DNA of 64,000 nt from Romanomermis culicivorax (GCA_963922205.1 CAWUHX010000027.1:558001-622000); one strand, 5' to 3'; positions 31,828 to 45,239 are shown, numbered from the stretch's first letter. The notes: generated by a model from the letters alone, not told the origin. Numbers and translations: made by a program.

Positions 31828-33131
31828 AAGAGCATAAGTGCCGGAATTTGACGCAAGCGACCGATTTTGATCCAAGAAACCAGGGTTGAAATCCAGGAAA
31901 TAGAACACTGTTCTATTTTTCAGGATTGCTGAGTATAGACAGCCCAAATTTCCTCAGGCATCACAAGGGTATTTTGCCTAGAAATGTATTCAAAGATCCC
32001 AAAAAACATCATGTATGCATGATGTGTACCATCCACATGTGTAGGAAGAAAGCTTTGTTGTGCTATTTTCCGGTGCAGCTTTATTTTGTTTTTTGTCATT
32101 AAAGGTAAGTAAAAGTCACTAAATAAGCAACAATAAGTCTGCAACTGCTGCCCACTCCAAAAATTCAATCTTTAAAATCGACGACAGTCACCAAGAGAGT
32201 GAATCGGCAAAAGCCCCGCCTGTGGCTGATTAAATCATAGGAATTGGCAACAGTCGGCAATTCTGCTGATTTCCGATTCATTCCTCAAAATCGCCGATTA
32301 AGTCTTAAGAATCGGCGACAGTCGCCTATTTCACTTCTGAATAGGGCTTAATCATTCTTTCATATTTTATGCAAATAATTATAGTCGGTTTTTCATAAAA
32401 TGCTTCCAAATAGAAAAGTGACACAAATCAGTACTGTCGTCAAAATCGTTTACATACAGCTCTTACGGTAAAATTTTTCACTCGAAAAATTGTTAAGGGT
32501 ATGCTCACAAATTTCCAGTACTATATTGTATATTGTTTATTAGAAAATCCTGAAAATCTGAATTACTACTTGCTTTCCACTTTCATTGTTCAGAAGCATT
32601 TCAAGAAAAACAGACCGTAAGTAGTTTTATCTTTCTGTGTTCTTTCGTTTAGTCGATAAAGATTTGTGCTGGCGTTTTTCTCGTGCGTTTCTTTGTGTAC
32701 GAGACCAATTGTGTGTGACTTATGCCGTTTGTCGGATTAGCCTAAAACCGTCAGCGGTCTACTTTTTGTCTCATATCATTTTTTCGATTATTTTTTTGGT
32801 AAAATAAATTTGTCCATTCAATTCCCCTGGAGTTTATACGATCTATTCAATCGATAGTAGTATTGCTTGGTGCCTGGCCCGAATTAGTGACGGTGGATGA
32901 CCTTTTGTCTATAATCTCGGCCCGAATTACAGTATTTTCCGGGGATGTTGATGCAGCGTTACCCCAGGACTTCAAATGCTGCTTAATCCTCCTCGCGACA
33001 GACTGATTGGAGAAATTTAGAAAGGAAATAACTTTTTGACCCATCATGAGAGATTTATCATATTTTTGAATGGACTAATCTGTACCAACTGACATTTACG
33101 TCTTTTCAACTCTGCAAAATGAACTAAAGCT
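31828..33131. other. Host intergenic DNA with two MITE copies
   Basis: A relative of the GTCGCC/GGCGAC repeat lies at about 32175-32345 and ends CACTTCTGAATAGGGCTTAA, like the TTAA-flanked element at 56030-56203. It is followed by the TATAGTC-type MITE at 32380-32619. A minus-strand ORF at 31920-32168 is open but unrecognised. 32620-33131 shows nothing gene-like. Confidence 0.5.
32380..32619 (+). mobile_element. TATAGTC-type MITE, copy 1
   Basis: Starts TATAGTCGGTTTTTCATAAA and ends AAGAAAAACAGACCGTA, with inner landmarks AAAGTGACAC, CGTCAAAATCGTTTAC, TTTTTCACTCGAAAAATTG and TACTTGCTTTCCACTTTCAT shared with the other copies. No coding capacity. Confidence 0.75.
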
Positions 33132-33628
33132 TCAGTAAGTATAATGGGACAATGACTCCATTGTTACGCCGTCGCCTTTGACATCACACCTGAAAAGAAA
33201 TTTTTATTGTAATGCCAGCAGGGGATCTCAGAATTCATCTTACGTCGTATTGACGCCCTTGGGGCTTGTGAAAAAAGTTCCGTCAGCCACGTAAACACCG
33301 AAAAAGTCGATACACCCAGCAACCTTTAATTTCAATCGATCAATGCCATTTGTCGTTGCAGTAGGGATTTTTTCACAAGTGGCCGTCACTTCGGAACTAA
33401 TATTCACTCTTTCGCCAGGATAAATGATTCTGGACAAATTGGCCATTCGGCAGGCCACGATTTCTAGTCGCAGCCGACCGGGCGTCAATTCCGAACATTC
33501 GTAGAGAAAATTTTCAGTTGTTCGAATGTGGCCTTTGTCGATCAGCGTGTCGTTTTGGCGACAAGCGATAGGATAATATCGATTTTTTCGACATTGATAT
33601 ATTGCGGACGATTCTTCAATTTGCTCAC
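33132..33628 (-). CDS. Gene 3: 3' exons of a secreted FN1-like (MIG-18-type) protein
   Basis: Exons 33244-33628 and 33132-33189 are joined by a 54-nt intron (GTAAGA...TTTCAG) in frame, ending in TGA at 33132-33134. The large exon starts after CTGTTTCAG and codes for a Cys-patterned segment: YQCRKNRYYPIACR, NFLYECSELTPGRLRLEIVACR, TATCEK, VAGC. This alternates aromatic-x-Cys with Gly/Ala-Cys as in the nematode fibronectin-I-like domain of MIG-18-type secreted proteins. The last exon gives CDVKGDGVTMES, matching CIASNGKFDM in gene 2 and CTASNHMFNM in gene 1, with identical splice phase. The upstream exons (signal peptide, first Cys unit) were not found between 33.6 and 47 kb; they may be far off, or lost. 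Confidence 0.65.
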
Positions 33629-33729
33629 CTGAAACAGAGAGTGGTATGGCATAACCGATATACCGGAAATTTTTTAAGAGCAATAATTTTTTGCAGAAAT
33701 CGACGGATGAAAAAGTTAGAAAAAATTAT

Positions 33730-34810
33730 TTTGAATTGACGCGTGTTAGCCCATATGAAAGTCGACGCGTGGCGCACATGGGCGAACGTATACGTGCGTG
33801 CACGCGTGTTCACGTACGTCAATGAGCGCCTGATGCGGTTTGAGGCGAGTGAACGTCTATCGCACATCAAGTATACACGTACGTTGATGCTCATCGACAT
33901 GTGTTTCTTTTGTTTGATAATTTTTTCAGAGTTTTCGAGAAAAATAATGGGAGGACTGACTACTCTATCTGGCACATAGTACACCGCCTCCTTTTGAATT
34001 TTGACATTCTAGAATAATGAACCTTCCCAGCATTCATTTCCTAAATAAAAGGTCCAATATAAAAAAGGTCGGTAGAATCTGCAACACACAGTATATCTGC
34101 AGTAAAGTAAATAGTAACCAAAATGCGTTTTGGGTTTTCATTGAAATGTATCCAAAAACAGTTTAAAAATTCAAACTTTCTTCAAAATCTTTATTTCTGA
34201 CAGCTAAGGTGATTGAACTTTGTTGATCTGCTCCAGATTTTCTTAGGTACTGCTCATTCACGATCTCAATAATCGGAATTTCACACTTCCCTGCAAGTTC
34301 GCTTCAGCAAGCATGTGACAGGTTATTCGATAGCATTTTTTATATCACAGAATAGAATAAAACGATTGGAATAATGACCAAATTCAATGCAAACTGTCGA
34401 AAGTAAATTGCCACAAGAATATTGACTCAACACATCGCACAAACGTCAACGCATTTTTTCGCTTTCATTTAAGCTATAAATCAGCAAAAACGGACTACTA
34501 GAGCAGAATTTTTGCGCTCCTGAAAAAATATGGGGTCATTGCAGATTACAATTCTGGCCGGATTCGCATTCACGCCTTTGACGCTTATCGACGCGTTGAA
34601 AATTTCAACCCAACCGAAATTGAAAAAAAAACTGATAATGCGTCGACACGCATTCATGTGAGTCCATGCACCTTCCCTCACTTTGACGCACGTTAACACT
34701 CATCGACGCATATGAACGTGCACTGAAGCATGCCGACGCGTCCGAAGTCCATGATACCATAAGTAAGCATGCACATCAATGTGCATCGACGTGCGTCGGA
34801 GTATAGATGG
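33730..34810. repeat. Two zones of degenerate CGACGCG/GAACGTGC subrepeats
   Basis: 33735-33900 and 34560-34810 are enriched in GTCGACGCG, CACGTACGT and CATATGAACGTGC-like units in both orientations, separated by about 650 bp of plain AT-rich DNA. This resembles the subrepeat-built arms seen at 58-63 kb, but I could not define ends or a target duplication. Confidence 0.35.
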
Positions 34811-37800
34811 GACTTGACACTTTTTGCGTTCTAAGTCTCATTTAGAAGAAACTGACTATAGAAATTACTTCATACGCCAACAAGATCTTAACGCCTTTGG
34901 TTCATGAGCTTTCTTACTTTACTGCAATTCTGACTTCAGTCTTCGGGCTTTTTGTGCCAAAAATTGAAGGTTTACCTTACCTGATTTCAGGAACCACGTG
35001 ACAGATATGGACAAATATAAAAGACACCAAATTCGATAAGCCTCTCGGATATCGCTGAATCTGATCTTGCACCATTTTTCATCTAATCTATGAGCTCTTG
35101 AACTTCATCAAACTTCACAAAAATGTATTTCACAGGATATTTGAGAGGAACGCTTTTTATTATGGTGCTCACAATTATCTGTCTAATGTATGCTGCAACA
35201 TCTTCTAATTTTTGCTCGTTCCCGTAATCCGTTGTAGAAAAACTTACCACTGTATTAATCACATTTATGCTCAGTTTAGTGTAAATCTGACTTACGAGCA
35301 AAAACCATTACTTAATTTACTGTTTGACAATTTCTTGATAGTTCTTTTTTTTGTCATTTTCCGATTCGGGCACATTTTATAAACAAAACATGCTATAGTT
35401 AGTCAATGTCGATTATATGCTTACTAGTTTATTGGAAAATACCCCGATGGGACAAAAAAAGAAAAATAGACTTGCTTGAATAGTTACGAAGCTAGACAAT
35501 GGGATGGACTATTGTCTGTTTTTTATAAAATGCTTTCAAATACAAAAGTGACACGAATCAGTACTTTCACCAAAATCGTTTACGTAGAGCTCTTACTGTA
35601 AAATTTTTCACTCGAAAAATTGTTAAAGGTTAGGCCATTATGCTCATAAATTTTCAGTCCTATATGATATATTGTTTATCAGAAAATCGTGAAAATCTGA
35701 AATACTACTTGCTTTCCACTTTCATTATTTAGAAGCATTTCAAGAAAAACAGGCTATAGGTTTTTGAGAACCTGGATGAGGGTTTAAGACAGGATTTCTG
35801 GTAGGATTCAACTTTCTTGTGATAAGTAAAAAATGGACCCCCCCTGAAAATCACATATTTGCTGTGACTTGATACGTTAGGAACGAAAATGATATTCGTT
35901 TCGTCTGAAAGTGAAAATTGAGTAGCTACAGTAAGACAAAAATTGGAAAGTTTTGAATTTGTTGATTTTTGACACACTTCTTTCAACTCTTGCAGGTTTA
36001 GGTGCGTCAGACATCGTGTTCTGTGAATTCAACCCGTATTAGGCGGATGAATCGGCTACAATTTACTGTAAGATTTATTAGTGTAAGGTGTGTATTAAGA
36101 GTACAACGGTGCTCAAAACATCAAATTTTGAGGTCAAAAATCAAAAATGAAAAAAAGAAAAAAAATACACCTCCATAGTGGAGAACCAAAATTAATAAAT
36201 TTCAAAAATGAGACATTTGAACAAGTTTCGCATGCTGAATATTAAGATGATTCTCATCTTGCATAAAAATAGAATTCGCATACCAACAATACAAAAAAGT
36301 TGGGAATTCTCAAATTTTTTTAGCTTTTCTTGTCTATTTACGAGACTTAAAATGCATCGGCCCAGGCATAAAGCTACTTTATGGTTTAAGCATTAATTAG
36401 ATGGGGAATACAATGCTCTATAATTTGGTATAAAAATGTTTTCCCTGTTCTGAATTTTGCACTTTTCAGGAATTTTTAAATGTCAAAAATTAGACTGTAA
36501 AAAAGATAAAAATCTGTTCTTTGCGCATAAATGACTATATCTACTGCTAAAATTCACAAAGACCGAAAGGTTCCTTATGCAGTGGACAGTTCGTTGTGTC
36601 TCCTAGTTGCCTACAAAAAATTATTGAACTGCGTTTGCTGCTAGAGGGCTAAATCTATAGACACTGCTGTTTAAGTCCATAAATTTCAATTTTCAAATAA
36701 TTGACCAAACAAACTTAACTTTTCTCTGAATTTTAGGTTTCAGGTTGAATGATAGTAAAGTATTCGGAGTGGATATAAATATAAAAACAAAGCACTGCAA
36801 GCTATTGGAGCGATCGGTTTAAAATGAATCACTTTCCGTCTGCAAGTTCGGATCATATATAAGTGCCAGGTTGTTCATCGTTGCTTCTGCTTCACTTCAT
36901 TTTCCTCCCATAAATTGTCTGAATTTGCAGGATATCGTACTGGGTTCCTTGGTCTTAATGATGGTGACTTGTTCCCTATGATCAGAGACTTGCAACTTGT
37001 TGTTCTGATAGAATTTCATGTTTGGAAAACTGTCCATTTTTGTGATTTCAGCGATAAACTTTTTCTCGAGACGAATTCCTTCATGGAATTAGTTCAGTAG
37101 AACCTGATTCTGATTTGATATGAGCGTTTTGCATGTTCCTTGACTTTTGAGTACTCATCTCTCTTACAATATTGGTGGTTCCTGCAGTGTAGAAGCCTGT
37201 AATTCTTCCTGAAGATCGGAGTAACGGCGTCAGTGGGACTGCTTCATAATAGATACACCAGCTCAAAAGTTATTGTGCAATGGCTTTTGGTGGATTCATG
37301 GATACAAGCTTTATCCAAAGCCGACTCAAATATTCTTTAAACTGAGGAAGACTCAGTGGCCATAAATAAACTCCTACTCCAACTTCGGCTTCAATATTAA
37401 CCATATTCGTGCATGGCATGCCAGCCAATTCAGTCGTGGTGTCTTATTTTGTTGTGTTGTTCAAAAAAAATGTTGTTCAAAAAAAGAAGAGACTATTAGC
37501 CTCATCTGATGATTCAAGCATGTGGCAATCGATGAGAAGAAGCAACGCGAGTACTGCACAGGCAGAGGATACTCTACTATGGAGGATGAAAATCAACAAT
37601 GCAAGAAAAGTCCCCTTGATTGTACAGAAAAAGGATGTGTTAAATCTTCCTTGAAATCCTTGGAAGAAATCAAGCTAAATTTTTTCAGAAAGTGTGTCCT
37701 AAAAGATCTAGTTTTGTACAATCTTTCTCATTAAAAAATTTTCCATGTTTGTGAAAAAGTATATTTTGCAGCTCGTGCATTTTGTCTTTGCCCCTAGCAT

Positions 37801-37896
37801 ATAGTAAACTTTTTCGGGATGAACATTTTATGCAATGATGCTGATGACTTACTTCACTCACATATATAGAAACGGTAAACCAATTGCATTCTAAAG
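34811..37896. other. Host intergenic DNA
   Basis: No gene I can support. A 72-codon minus-strand ORF at 35083-35301 has a protein-like end (KYPVKYIFVKFDEVQELI) and could be an isolated exon. At 37544-37640 the plus strand has a Cys-rich open stretch (REYCTGRGY, NQQCKKSPLDCTEKGC) that may be an exon of an unknown secreted protein. The MITE at 35510-35758 is listed separately. Confidence 0.3.
35510..35758 (+). mobile_element. TATAGTC-type MITE, copy 2
   Basis: Starts TATTGTCTGTTTTTTATAAA and ends AAGAAAAACAGGCTATA. Same inner landmarks as copy 1; 249 bp. Confidence 0.75.
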
Positions 37897-40855
37897 GCCC
37901 TGTCAATCTGTCATACTTCGCCGCGAGGTACCGCGCGGCACCGCGCGGCGCTGGTTGTCGTATTCATACTAAAAAGCGGAGCCGCGCGGCGCCGCGCCGG
38001 CCAGTGCCGGCTGCAAAGTATGAATAGATTTTTCTAATTTTTGCGGCGCCGCGCGATACCGCTTTCAAAGTTCAACTCAAACGAACTCAACTCATGAGTT
38101 CAACTCAACTCATGAGTTATAAAGCTGTAATATATTGTTGCTATAACATATTGATGCATCGTAGCTAGCACGTTAGTGCTAGACTAATATGTTTCGTTTT
38201 GGGCACGCCGATTTTCACGTTTAAGGCAAGATTTCCAAAAAACTATAAGACATCCAAAGCTGAAATTTGACAACAATATAGAACTCGATGCGGGCTTGGT
38301 ACCACTTAGAATACTGTAGACATACTGTAGCTAAAGTTATGAGACAAACTAGAGTACTGTTTTGCCACCATTTCATAACTAACGATTATTCTAACCGATT
38401 AGCTCGATTGTGGTATTAATATCTTCAGTAGGGTCATATCTCGGGACCACCACGAAATTTTTTCGAAATATGCAAATGCAACCTCATTTCAGTGTAAAGA
38501 AAAATCTCAAAACTCCGACCAGTAATAACTTTACGAATATTTAGTCTTTCTAGACGATTCTTGTTCTCGAGTTGTACAAGATGCTGACTGGCGGTTTCAA
38601 AATTTGCAGTGTAGACTTAATTATCATAGAAAATATGCAAATTTGGCGGAGTTGGGGTAGATGACCGCACAAATATCTCAAGTTGTATAAGTCGTAGAAG
38701 GCTAATTCTTTTTTTGTTCGATAGCTGAGTAAAATGCCCAGAGTAAACCACCTTAACATCTAGTATGTGCAGTGTAAAGAAAGTGTAAACAAAGCGAAAA
38801 TGTCCATTTAAAATTTTTATGCGATTCTAAGATCTGTTGTCGCACCATTGAAACGAGCTTGTTTTTCTACACCCCAGTTTTGATATTTGTTTTTTGTAAA
38901 AATGTATAGTACGTTAGAAATTTGCATAAATTTTGTTTACAAAAAATTTTTTTCGATTCATCGATTTTAAGTAGCGCCGTTGCAAAGAGCGTATTTAGTT
39001 GTCCCTGATGCATATGTTTGTTTTTCGAAATATCTCAACGTACGCTAAAAATTTGCATAAATGATATATGCCGAAAAATGTAAAATTCACCACATTTTAG
39101 TGGCATTCGTACTATACTTCGAAAATACACTTTTTCAGTAAAAATTTTTTACACCTTCCTTGCAGGAGCTTGAAAGTACGATATTTATCTGAAATGCCAG
39201 GGAATGGCAAAAAGGAGAATATGTTTTTCCTTTTTGCTTGTTTCACTGGCTTAAAAGTTCGATATTAGGCCTCCCCATCATTTCATTTCAGCAAAATTTT
39301 AACTCAAAAAAACTTTGCATTTTCTGAGAAACATATACGCGCCCAGTTTTTTAAAGGACAAAACGTTTTTAAGCCTCTGCGCATGAAATTCACTTGTCTA
39401 GTAGCAATTTTTACAATCTGCATGATTACTGTGTGTACAATACATACTTCGTTTTCATGATAGAACACACGTGATGCCTCTAACTGCATGTATAAAATTC
39501 ATTACAGGCTTGTACAAAAAAAGTGCTATAATTGACAAAAACTATACAGAACAATAACCATTCTCTAATACTGGGAAGTGGAAAAAGATGAATATGTTTC
39601 TCCTTGTCCCATATTTCACTGAGCATAATACTATACTTCGTTTCCGAGAACCTGGTTGTAAAGTCACGGTATATTTGATTCACAGGTATTGTTTTTTCCG
39701 AGTATAAAATGCGGGAATTTAAATTTCTAACATGATTAATGCTAGTTTAAACTTATTTGAAACTATGGTATAGCTAATTTTACTCAAATAATGTTCGCCA
39801 GTCTCCCAAAAATCGCCGTCAACAAAAATTTTGCTGTTAGCAATTAATTTTTCGAATTTGTTTCAAATTGTGTAAATTCCTTGTCTTGCCAATCAGGAAT
39901 ACTGTGGGTTTACCAACTGCTTTTCAGAAACAAGGTATAGGCCACTGCATTGTATACAGTAATGAAAAATTCTAACAAAGAATGGCACATAAGTAATTAC
40001 AAAGATTTCGGGTTTTTAATTAAACCAAAGTTTTTTCTTCTGTAAAAATCAACTTTAATAACTGATACTGAAATTTTTCAAAGATTTGTCCATTTATGCG
40101 CAGAGGCATTTTCAGAAAAGACTAAAAAACTGGACGCGTATATGTTTCTCAGAAAATGGAAAGTTTTTTTGAGTTAAAATTTTGCTGAAATGAAATGATG
40201 GGGAGGCCTAATATCGAACTTTTGAGCCAGTGAAACAAGCAAAAAGGAAAAACATATTCTCCTTTTTGCCATATCCTGGTATTTCAGATAAATACTATAA
40301 CATCTGTATATGCAGTTCAATCATATTTTTAACTTGAACTGGGAATTATGACACTTTTGAAGTATTATTTTATCATGCCTCTTAATAATACATGCACAAC
40401 ATAGAAATTCTGTGGGGAGTCAGCTAGTACAATCAGCATATTTTTCTAACATCTAAGCAGCATGTTTTTCAACCTATATTGGCCAAATATGCGAAATAAT
40501 TTGCTTGGACAGTATTTTTTATGCTATTCACTTTTTTATTCACAAGCATTTCGAGAAAAAGATACTATAGGTTCTTGTGATTACAAAATTTACAATGGAG
40601 ATATGAATGTGGAAAATTATTAATATGCATAGTAGGTGTAAACACGTTTCCACTGACTGTCTTGGCAATAAGCCAAGTGCAATTAGCAGTTCTAAAAACG
40701 ATAAAAAACAACAGTGCTTGCAAATTTTTCGCGAAAGTTCTTATTCAGAGAGCAAAATCCGAATGTAAAAAAGCGGTGCCGCGCGGCGAAGTATGACATA
40801 GCACCGCCTAGTACCCCACGGCGCCGCGCAGCGATGTATGATGGGGCCTTAACTC
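37897..40855. mobile_element. Region bounded by GC-rich inverted arms (possible composite element)
   Basis: The left arm (37897-38062) starts GGCCCTGTCAATCTGTCAT and holds many CCGCGCGGC/GGCGCCGCG units. The right arm (about 40770-40855) reads, in reverse complement, GGCCCCATCATACATCGCTGCG and ends in GCGGCACCGC. Both arms contain TCATACTTCGCCGCG. Between them are a short tandem of AACTCAACTCATGAGTTC (about 38070-38120) and the long-inverted-repeat element at 39180-40297. No matching target duplication was found, so this may be two separate small elements. Confidence 0.4.
39180..40297. mobile_element. Element with about 209-bp terminal inverted repeats
   Basis: 39180-39388 and 40090-40297 are inverted copies with few differences, sharing GGCAAAAAGGAGAATATGTT, GATATTAGGCCTCCCCATCA, TTGCTGAAATGAAATGATGG-type sequence and CCTCTGCGCAT. 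About 700 bp lies between them without a convincing ORF. This is a non-autonomous DNA transposon or foldback structure. Confidence 0.7.
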
Positions 40856-43800
40856 CTGACCAATGTGAAACTGTGCCTTTCACTCTAGCTGAAAAATAGT
40901 AAGGAATGGGCATATTATAGTAATTTTGAGCACTATAGAAACCTGAGGTTGGTTATACTAACACAGCCTAAGGATAATCTCAACATCGGCAATAAATTCT
41001 TGATCCTCATTTTTAGCTGATCGCAATGTCGAGATTATTTTCTTCCAGCACAATAAAATTCATCACTTCAGGATTAACTAATACTGAGGTTTAAGCTTGA
41101 GTTCCAGAAATGCAGGCATTTTTATATTTATTTCCTTCAGACATAAAAAATTATGAGGAAATGTTATTTCAACCTGCTCCAGCTGAAGATAATCTCGAAA
41201 TCGAGCTCAGGATCATTCTGACGACGTTGAGATTATGCAAAACTTGAGATCATCGACATGTTAGTGCAACCGCTGAAACGGGGGTTGTCACCTTTTTATT
41301 CAAGATTATCCTGAGCTACAGCTTAGAACCCTTCAGTGAAACTCTGCATGGTTACAGTCATTGGGTTACAATCACCATCTGTAAATAGGATAACAGGGTA
41401 AAGCATACGAAAATTCCTTCAAAAACATCCTGATTCAGTCATGCATATATTAGGGGTGTGCATGGGATCCCGTTCCTGTTACCCACCCGCTTTACTCACA
41501 CTCACGCGGTAGGATGTGACTGGGAACTACCCGTTCCCAATTCTCGCAAAAATAGATCTTTTTCTGAAAATTTCTGTTTAAATTGCAGTTTAAATCCAAA
41601 AACTGTGAATGACGCTACTTTGTTGGATAATGTCAACAAACACTTGTGATAACGTATGTCGAATACCTAGATCGGGACAATAAATTTGTTTATAGCTTGT
41701 AATCAGTCAAACTTACGAAGTGAATCCCATAAAATATGTTATTTAAAAAGACTGAATTAATTATTATCCTGCTGGACAGAAAAACCAGGTAAGCAGTGGA
41801 ATGGGAGCAGGATTGCCTATACGGGCGGTAAGCAGAAAATGTTTTCAATCCCGCGCACATCCCGCCAAAAATCTTTTAGTGTATGGTTGAAGAATGCCTT
41901 TTTAGCGGCCCTTAATAACATTTTCTATTTTTGTATGGAAACAGTACTCCACAAACATAATTTTGGTGCCAGTTTATTAAATTCTTTTGGTATTAGCAGG
42001 CTGTCCAGCAACCTAGAAAACCTGGAAAAGCCAGGGTAAAAGGTTTTTCCTGGAAAGCCTGGAAATGTCAGAGAACTTCGATTTAGATTGCAATGATGTA
42101 GTTGTTTTTATTGCAAGATAAGCCCGAATTATTGCATGACAAGCCAATTTTCATTTAAAAGTTCAAAACCTCAAAACTTCCCCCGCGCTTCGCAGTGGTT
42201 TTAAGCATTAGCATCATTATTTATCGGGTTTTAGCTGAAGTGCACATAGGAATCATTACTCAATTAAGATTTTTAGTGCATCTGTAGATCTGTTTCGTCT
42301 CTTATTAATATTTAACGCTTTTTGAGTAGTAATTAGGATTTCAACTTTTCTGTTGATATTATTATGTTTGCTAACGCAATGATTGCTATAACGTTATCAT
42401 TAATGAATATTAAGAAACATTGTGAAAGCTTACTTTTAGTTACAATGTCCAGATACTGGGAGCTAGTAATGCAGTGAGATTTACTGTTTTTATCAAAGAA
42501 CAGCTAAAGCATAATACTTCTATGAGAGATGCTTTGTATGACATTAATTATTTTGTGCACGGTGAAATTGAAACGAATTTCAGGAAATTCTATTTTTCTT
42601 GATTTCGAAAATTTTCTATGTTAAACTCTGTTCATTTTGAAGTGATCGATTCAGCGAGTTCACAGCCAAACTTTTAATCAAAATTATGGAAGGCTCGTTT
42701 ACTCTATTCAATAAATTTTTCCTTCATGATACAGATACTTTGTTGACCATTCTTTTCAATTTTTCGGTACCACTTTTAGTTTCAAGTTGTTTCCTGAACC
42801 TGGTGGTCGACTGCATGATAGCGCAGAAGTCTTCCAACTTCAACTCAGTTTTAAAAAAATATATTTTATATAACATGGCAATATGATTTAGGACTCTCCT
42901 TTTTTCAAAGGTATCGAGTTTAAGAACATCATTCTCCCAGGATAACAATAATCCGGGAAGTTTATGATACACTTTGAGACAAATTTTTGTACTTTGTCAA
43001 CCGTTTGGTAATGACAGATTTAATTGAAATTCTAATGGCCATTTAGCCACTAGATTCAGATTAGATTATGGTTTAGATACATAAAATTTATGTAGAGAGA
43101 AATAAAACAGGTACTAAAATCCACCTTAAGGTGCATATAGTTAATCATTCTAACTTGTAAACAAACAGCAGCTAAGCTTTTCTGGGTGGAAACATGTTTA
43201 AAAAAATCTTTCCTATTTGGAAAAAAATTTGGGAGCTTTGCAGTCGACACAATGTGCATCAGAACGGACAAATTCCACAATTGTGTAAAGCACCTATTTT
43301 TTCCACTCTGCGCTTCTTTGTGCCAAGCATGGCAAAAATAGCTACTCTCAACACAAAGAAGCCGTCAAACAGTTGAAACGTATATACTTAAAAAAAATAG
43401 ACAGCTAACGAAAAAATGTGGCAACTGAAATTGAACTGTCGAATACCGAAGAAAATTTATTTTCAGAAAAAAATGTTGAGCTCACGCATTGTAGAATCTA
43501 AAAAATGTTGTTGAAATATTTTGACATAAGTTTCTTAGAATTTTTGATTATCATGTCTGCTTTATAATGTTATACATGTTTACAGTTTCTGGTTAGTACT
43601 GGGCAATGACAAAAGTTCTTGCTGGTCAAAGAATCTCTATTTTTTGGTGGTTGCCTGATTTCTGTATTTTACAAGAATTTTTCAGTCCAAAACTAACCGC
43701 TGTACACCCCGTGGCTGGCGTTTTATTAAGGTGTGTGTAGACTTTGCATTACATACAAGTTATATACTGTGTGATGTCGTCTATGGGCATAAAATGAGCA

Positions 43801-44275
43801 TAAAACAAGCATGTGCATAAACAGAGTTGGAAGACTGTAGTTATTCAATCGGTTCATAAATCTGTTATTTTTAGTGGATAAAATCTTGTAATAATGAAAT
43901 TATACGTCGTTTTTAAATATTCTAAAATATGTAAAGTAGTGAATCATATACTACATAAAAATGTCGCGGTGTATAATAATTATTGGAAAAAAAAGGGCCG
44001 CTAAACCTGAGTTCGCCCAGGTTCGCTAAAACCCTATGAACGGCCCTGCAATGGTTGGAAGATGTGTTGATGCACTCAGCTGCAGAATAAACTTTTTCAC
44101 AGACATGGAAATTTTTCTAATGAGGAAGAATGAAAATCCAATACTATAAAAGCGGAATTTTTAAACTCTCACCCAAGTTCCCATAAATCTAGTCCACCCC
44201 GTTTTCTAGCTTGGCAACTATCCAAACAAGTATATTGTCCTTTTTCTGCCTTTTCGAATGCATTTTACGATAAAC
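40856..44275. other. Host intergenic DNA with small repeats
   Basis: No gene found. GATAATCTC-ACATCG and its inverse recur at 40970-41260. A possible hAT-like MITE lies at about 41452-41875 with GTGTGCATGGGAT at one end and ATCCCGCGCACATCC at the other. A CCTGGAAAA-rich repeat scrap sits at about 42010-42070. Confidence 0.35.
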
Positions 44276-44518
44276 TATTGTCCGTTTTTTATATGTTTCC
44301 AAATAGAAAAGTGACACAAATCAGTACTGTCGTCAAAACCGAGTACATAGAGCTTTTGCCGTAAAATTTTTTACTCAAAAAAATTTCAAAAGTAAGGCCA
44401 GTATGCTCACAAATTTCCTGTCCTATACGATATATTGTTTACCCAAAAATCGTGAAAATCTGAAATACTACTTGCTTTTCACTTTCGTTATTTATAAGCA
44501 TTTCTAGAAAAACGGACA
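44276..44518 (+). mobile_element. TATAGTC-type MITE, copy 3
   Basis: Starts TATTGTCCGTTTTTTATATG and ends TTTCTAGAAAAACGGAC, with the shared inner landmarks. Confidence 0.7.
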
Positions 44519-44829
44519 ACCACCCTGTTTTAGTGGGCGTTGACCATATATATGAAAACCTTCATCAATGAAGCACATTGAAGTTCTAAATTTGGTCATC
44601 TCCTCGCCAGAGAAACAATTTTAAAAGTCTTAAAGCCCCGCATCATCACTTTTGGTAAAAAGCTTACTACTACAAACACATTGTAAAAAAGTCAAACATG
44701 GTCAAAAACTACTTTTGTTAGTTTTCATTTCACTATCTATTGTATTTTTCTTTTGTTGATTTTGCTCCGACTAGTTGGAACTCAATAATTCGACCATGTT
44801 ATGATGGATAGTCATAATTCCAGCAGACT

Positions 44830-45165
44830 GCTGCGTTTCACCTTCGGACACCTGCATTGCACTTGTGAACAGCTGTGCCCCTGCTGCGTACCAGTTTTGA
44901 ATGGCTGCGTCTCACTTGTGGCCTGTAGCATCTCACATGTGGACGACTGCATCTCGCTGTTTCTCACTCGCAGGTAATTGCGTCGCACTAGCGAATAGCT
45001 GAGTCTTGCTCGCGGGTGGCTGCGTCCCACTCGCCAGCGGCTGCGTCTCGCTTGCAGGAGGCTGCGTCTCATCTGCAGACGGCGGTGTCTCGCCTCCAGA
45101 CGGTTGCGTTTCACCCGCGGGTGGCTGCGTCCGGGTTGCAGACGGCAACGTCACGGACACCTGTG
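44830..45165. repeat. Minisatellite, about 24-bp unit
   Basis: About 12 degenerate units built on GGCTGCGTCTCGCTTGCAGAC. On the minus strand the unit reads as repeated Glu-Thr-Gln-Pro-Pro-Ala-Ser; the array is open in more than one frame because 24 is a multiple of three. I treat it as a satellite, not a gene. Confidence 0.65.
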
Positions 45166-45239
45166 TATCACTTGCTCTGGACGGTTGCTGGGTTCAAGTA
45201 GGCGGAGCACTGATAGTCCATATAGGCGGACCTCAGATA

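Noticed and set aside
41452..41875. hAT-type MITE with GTGTGC ends
   Set aside because: The ends match only partly and no 8-bp target duplication was found, so it is mentioned only as a possibility.
44830..45165. CRISPR-like array
   Set aside because: Units are contiguous and degenerate with no unique spacers, in a eukaryotic genome.
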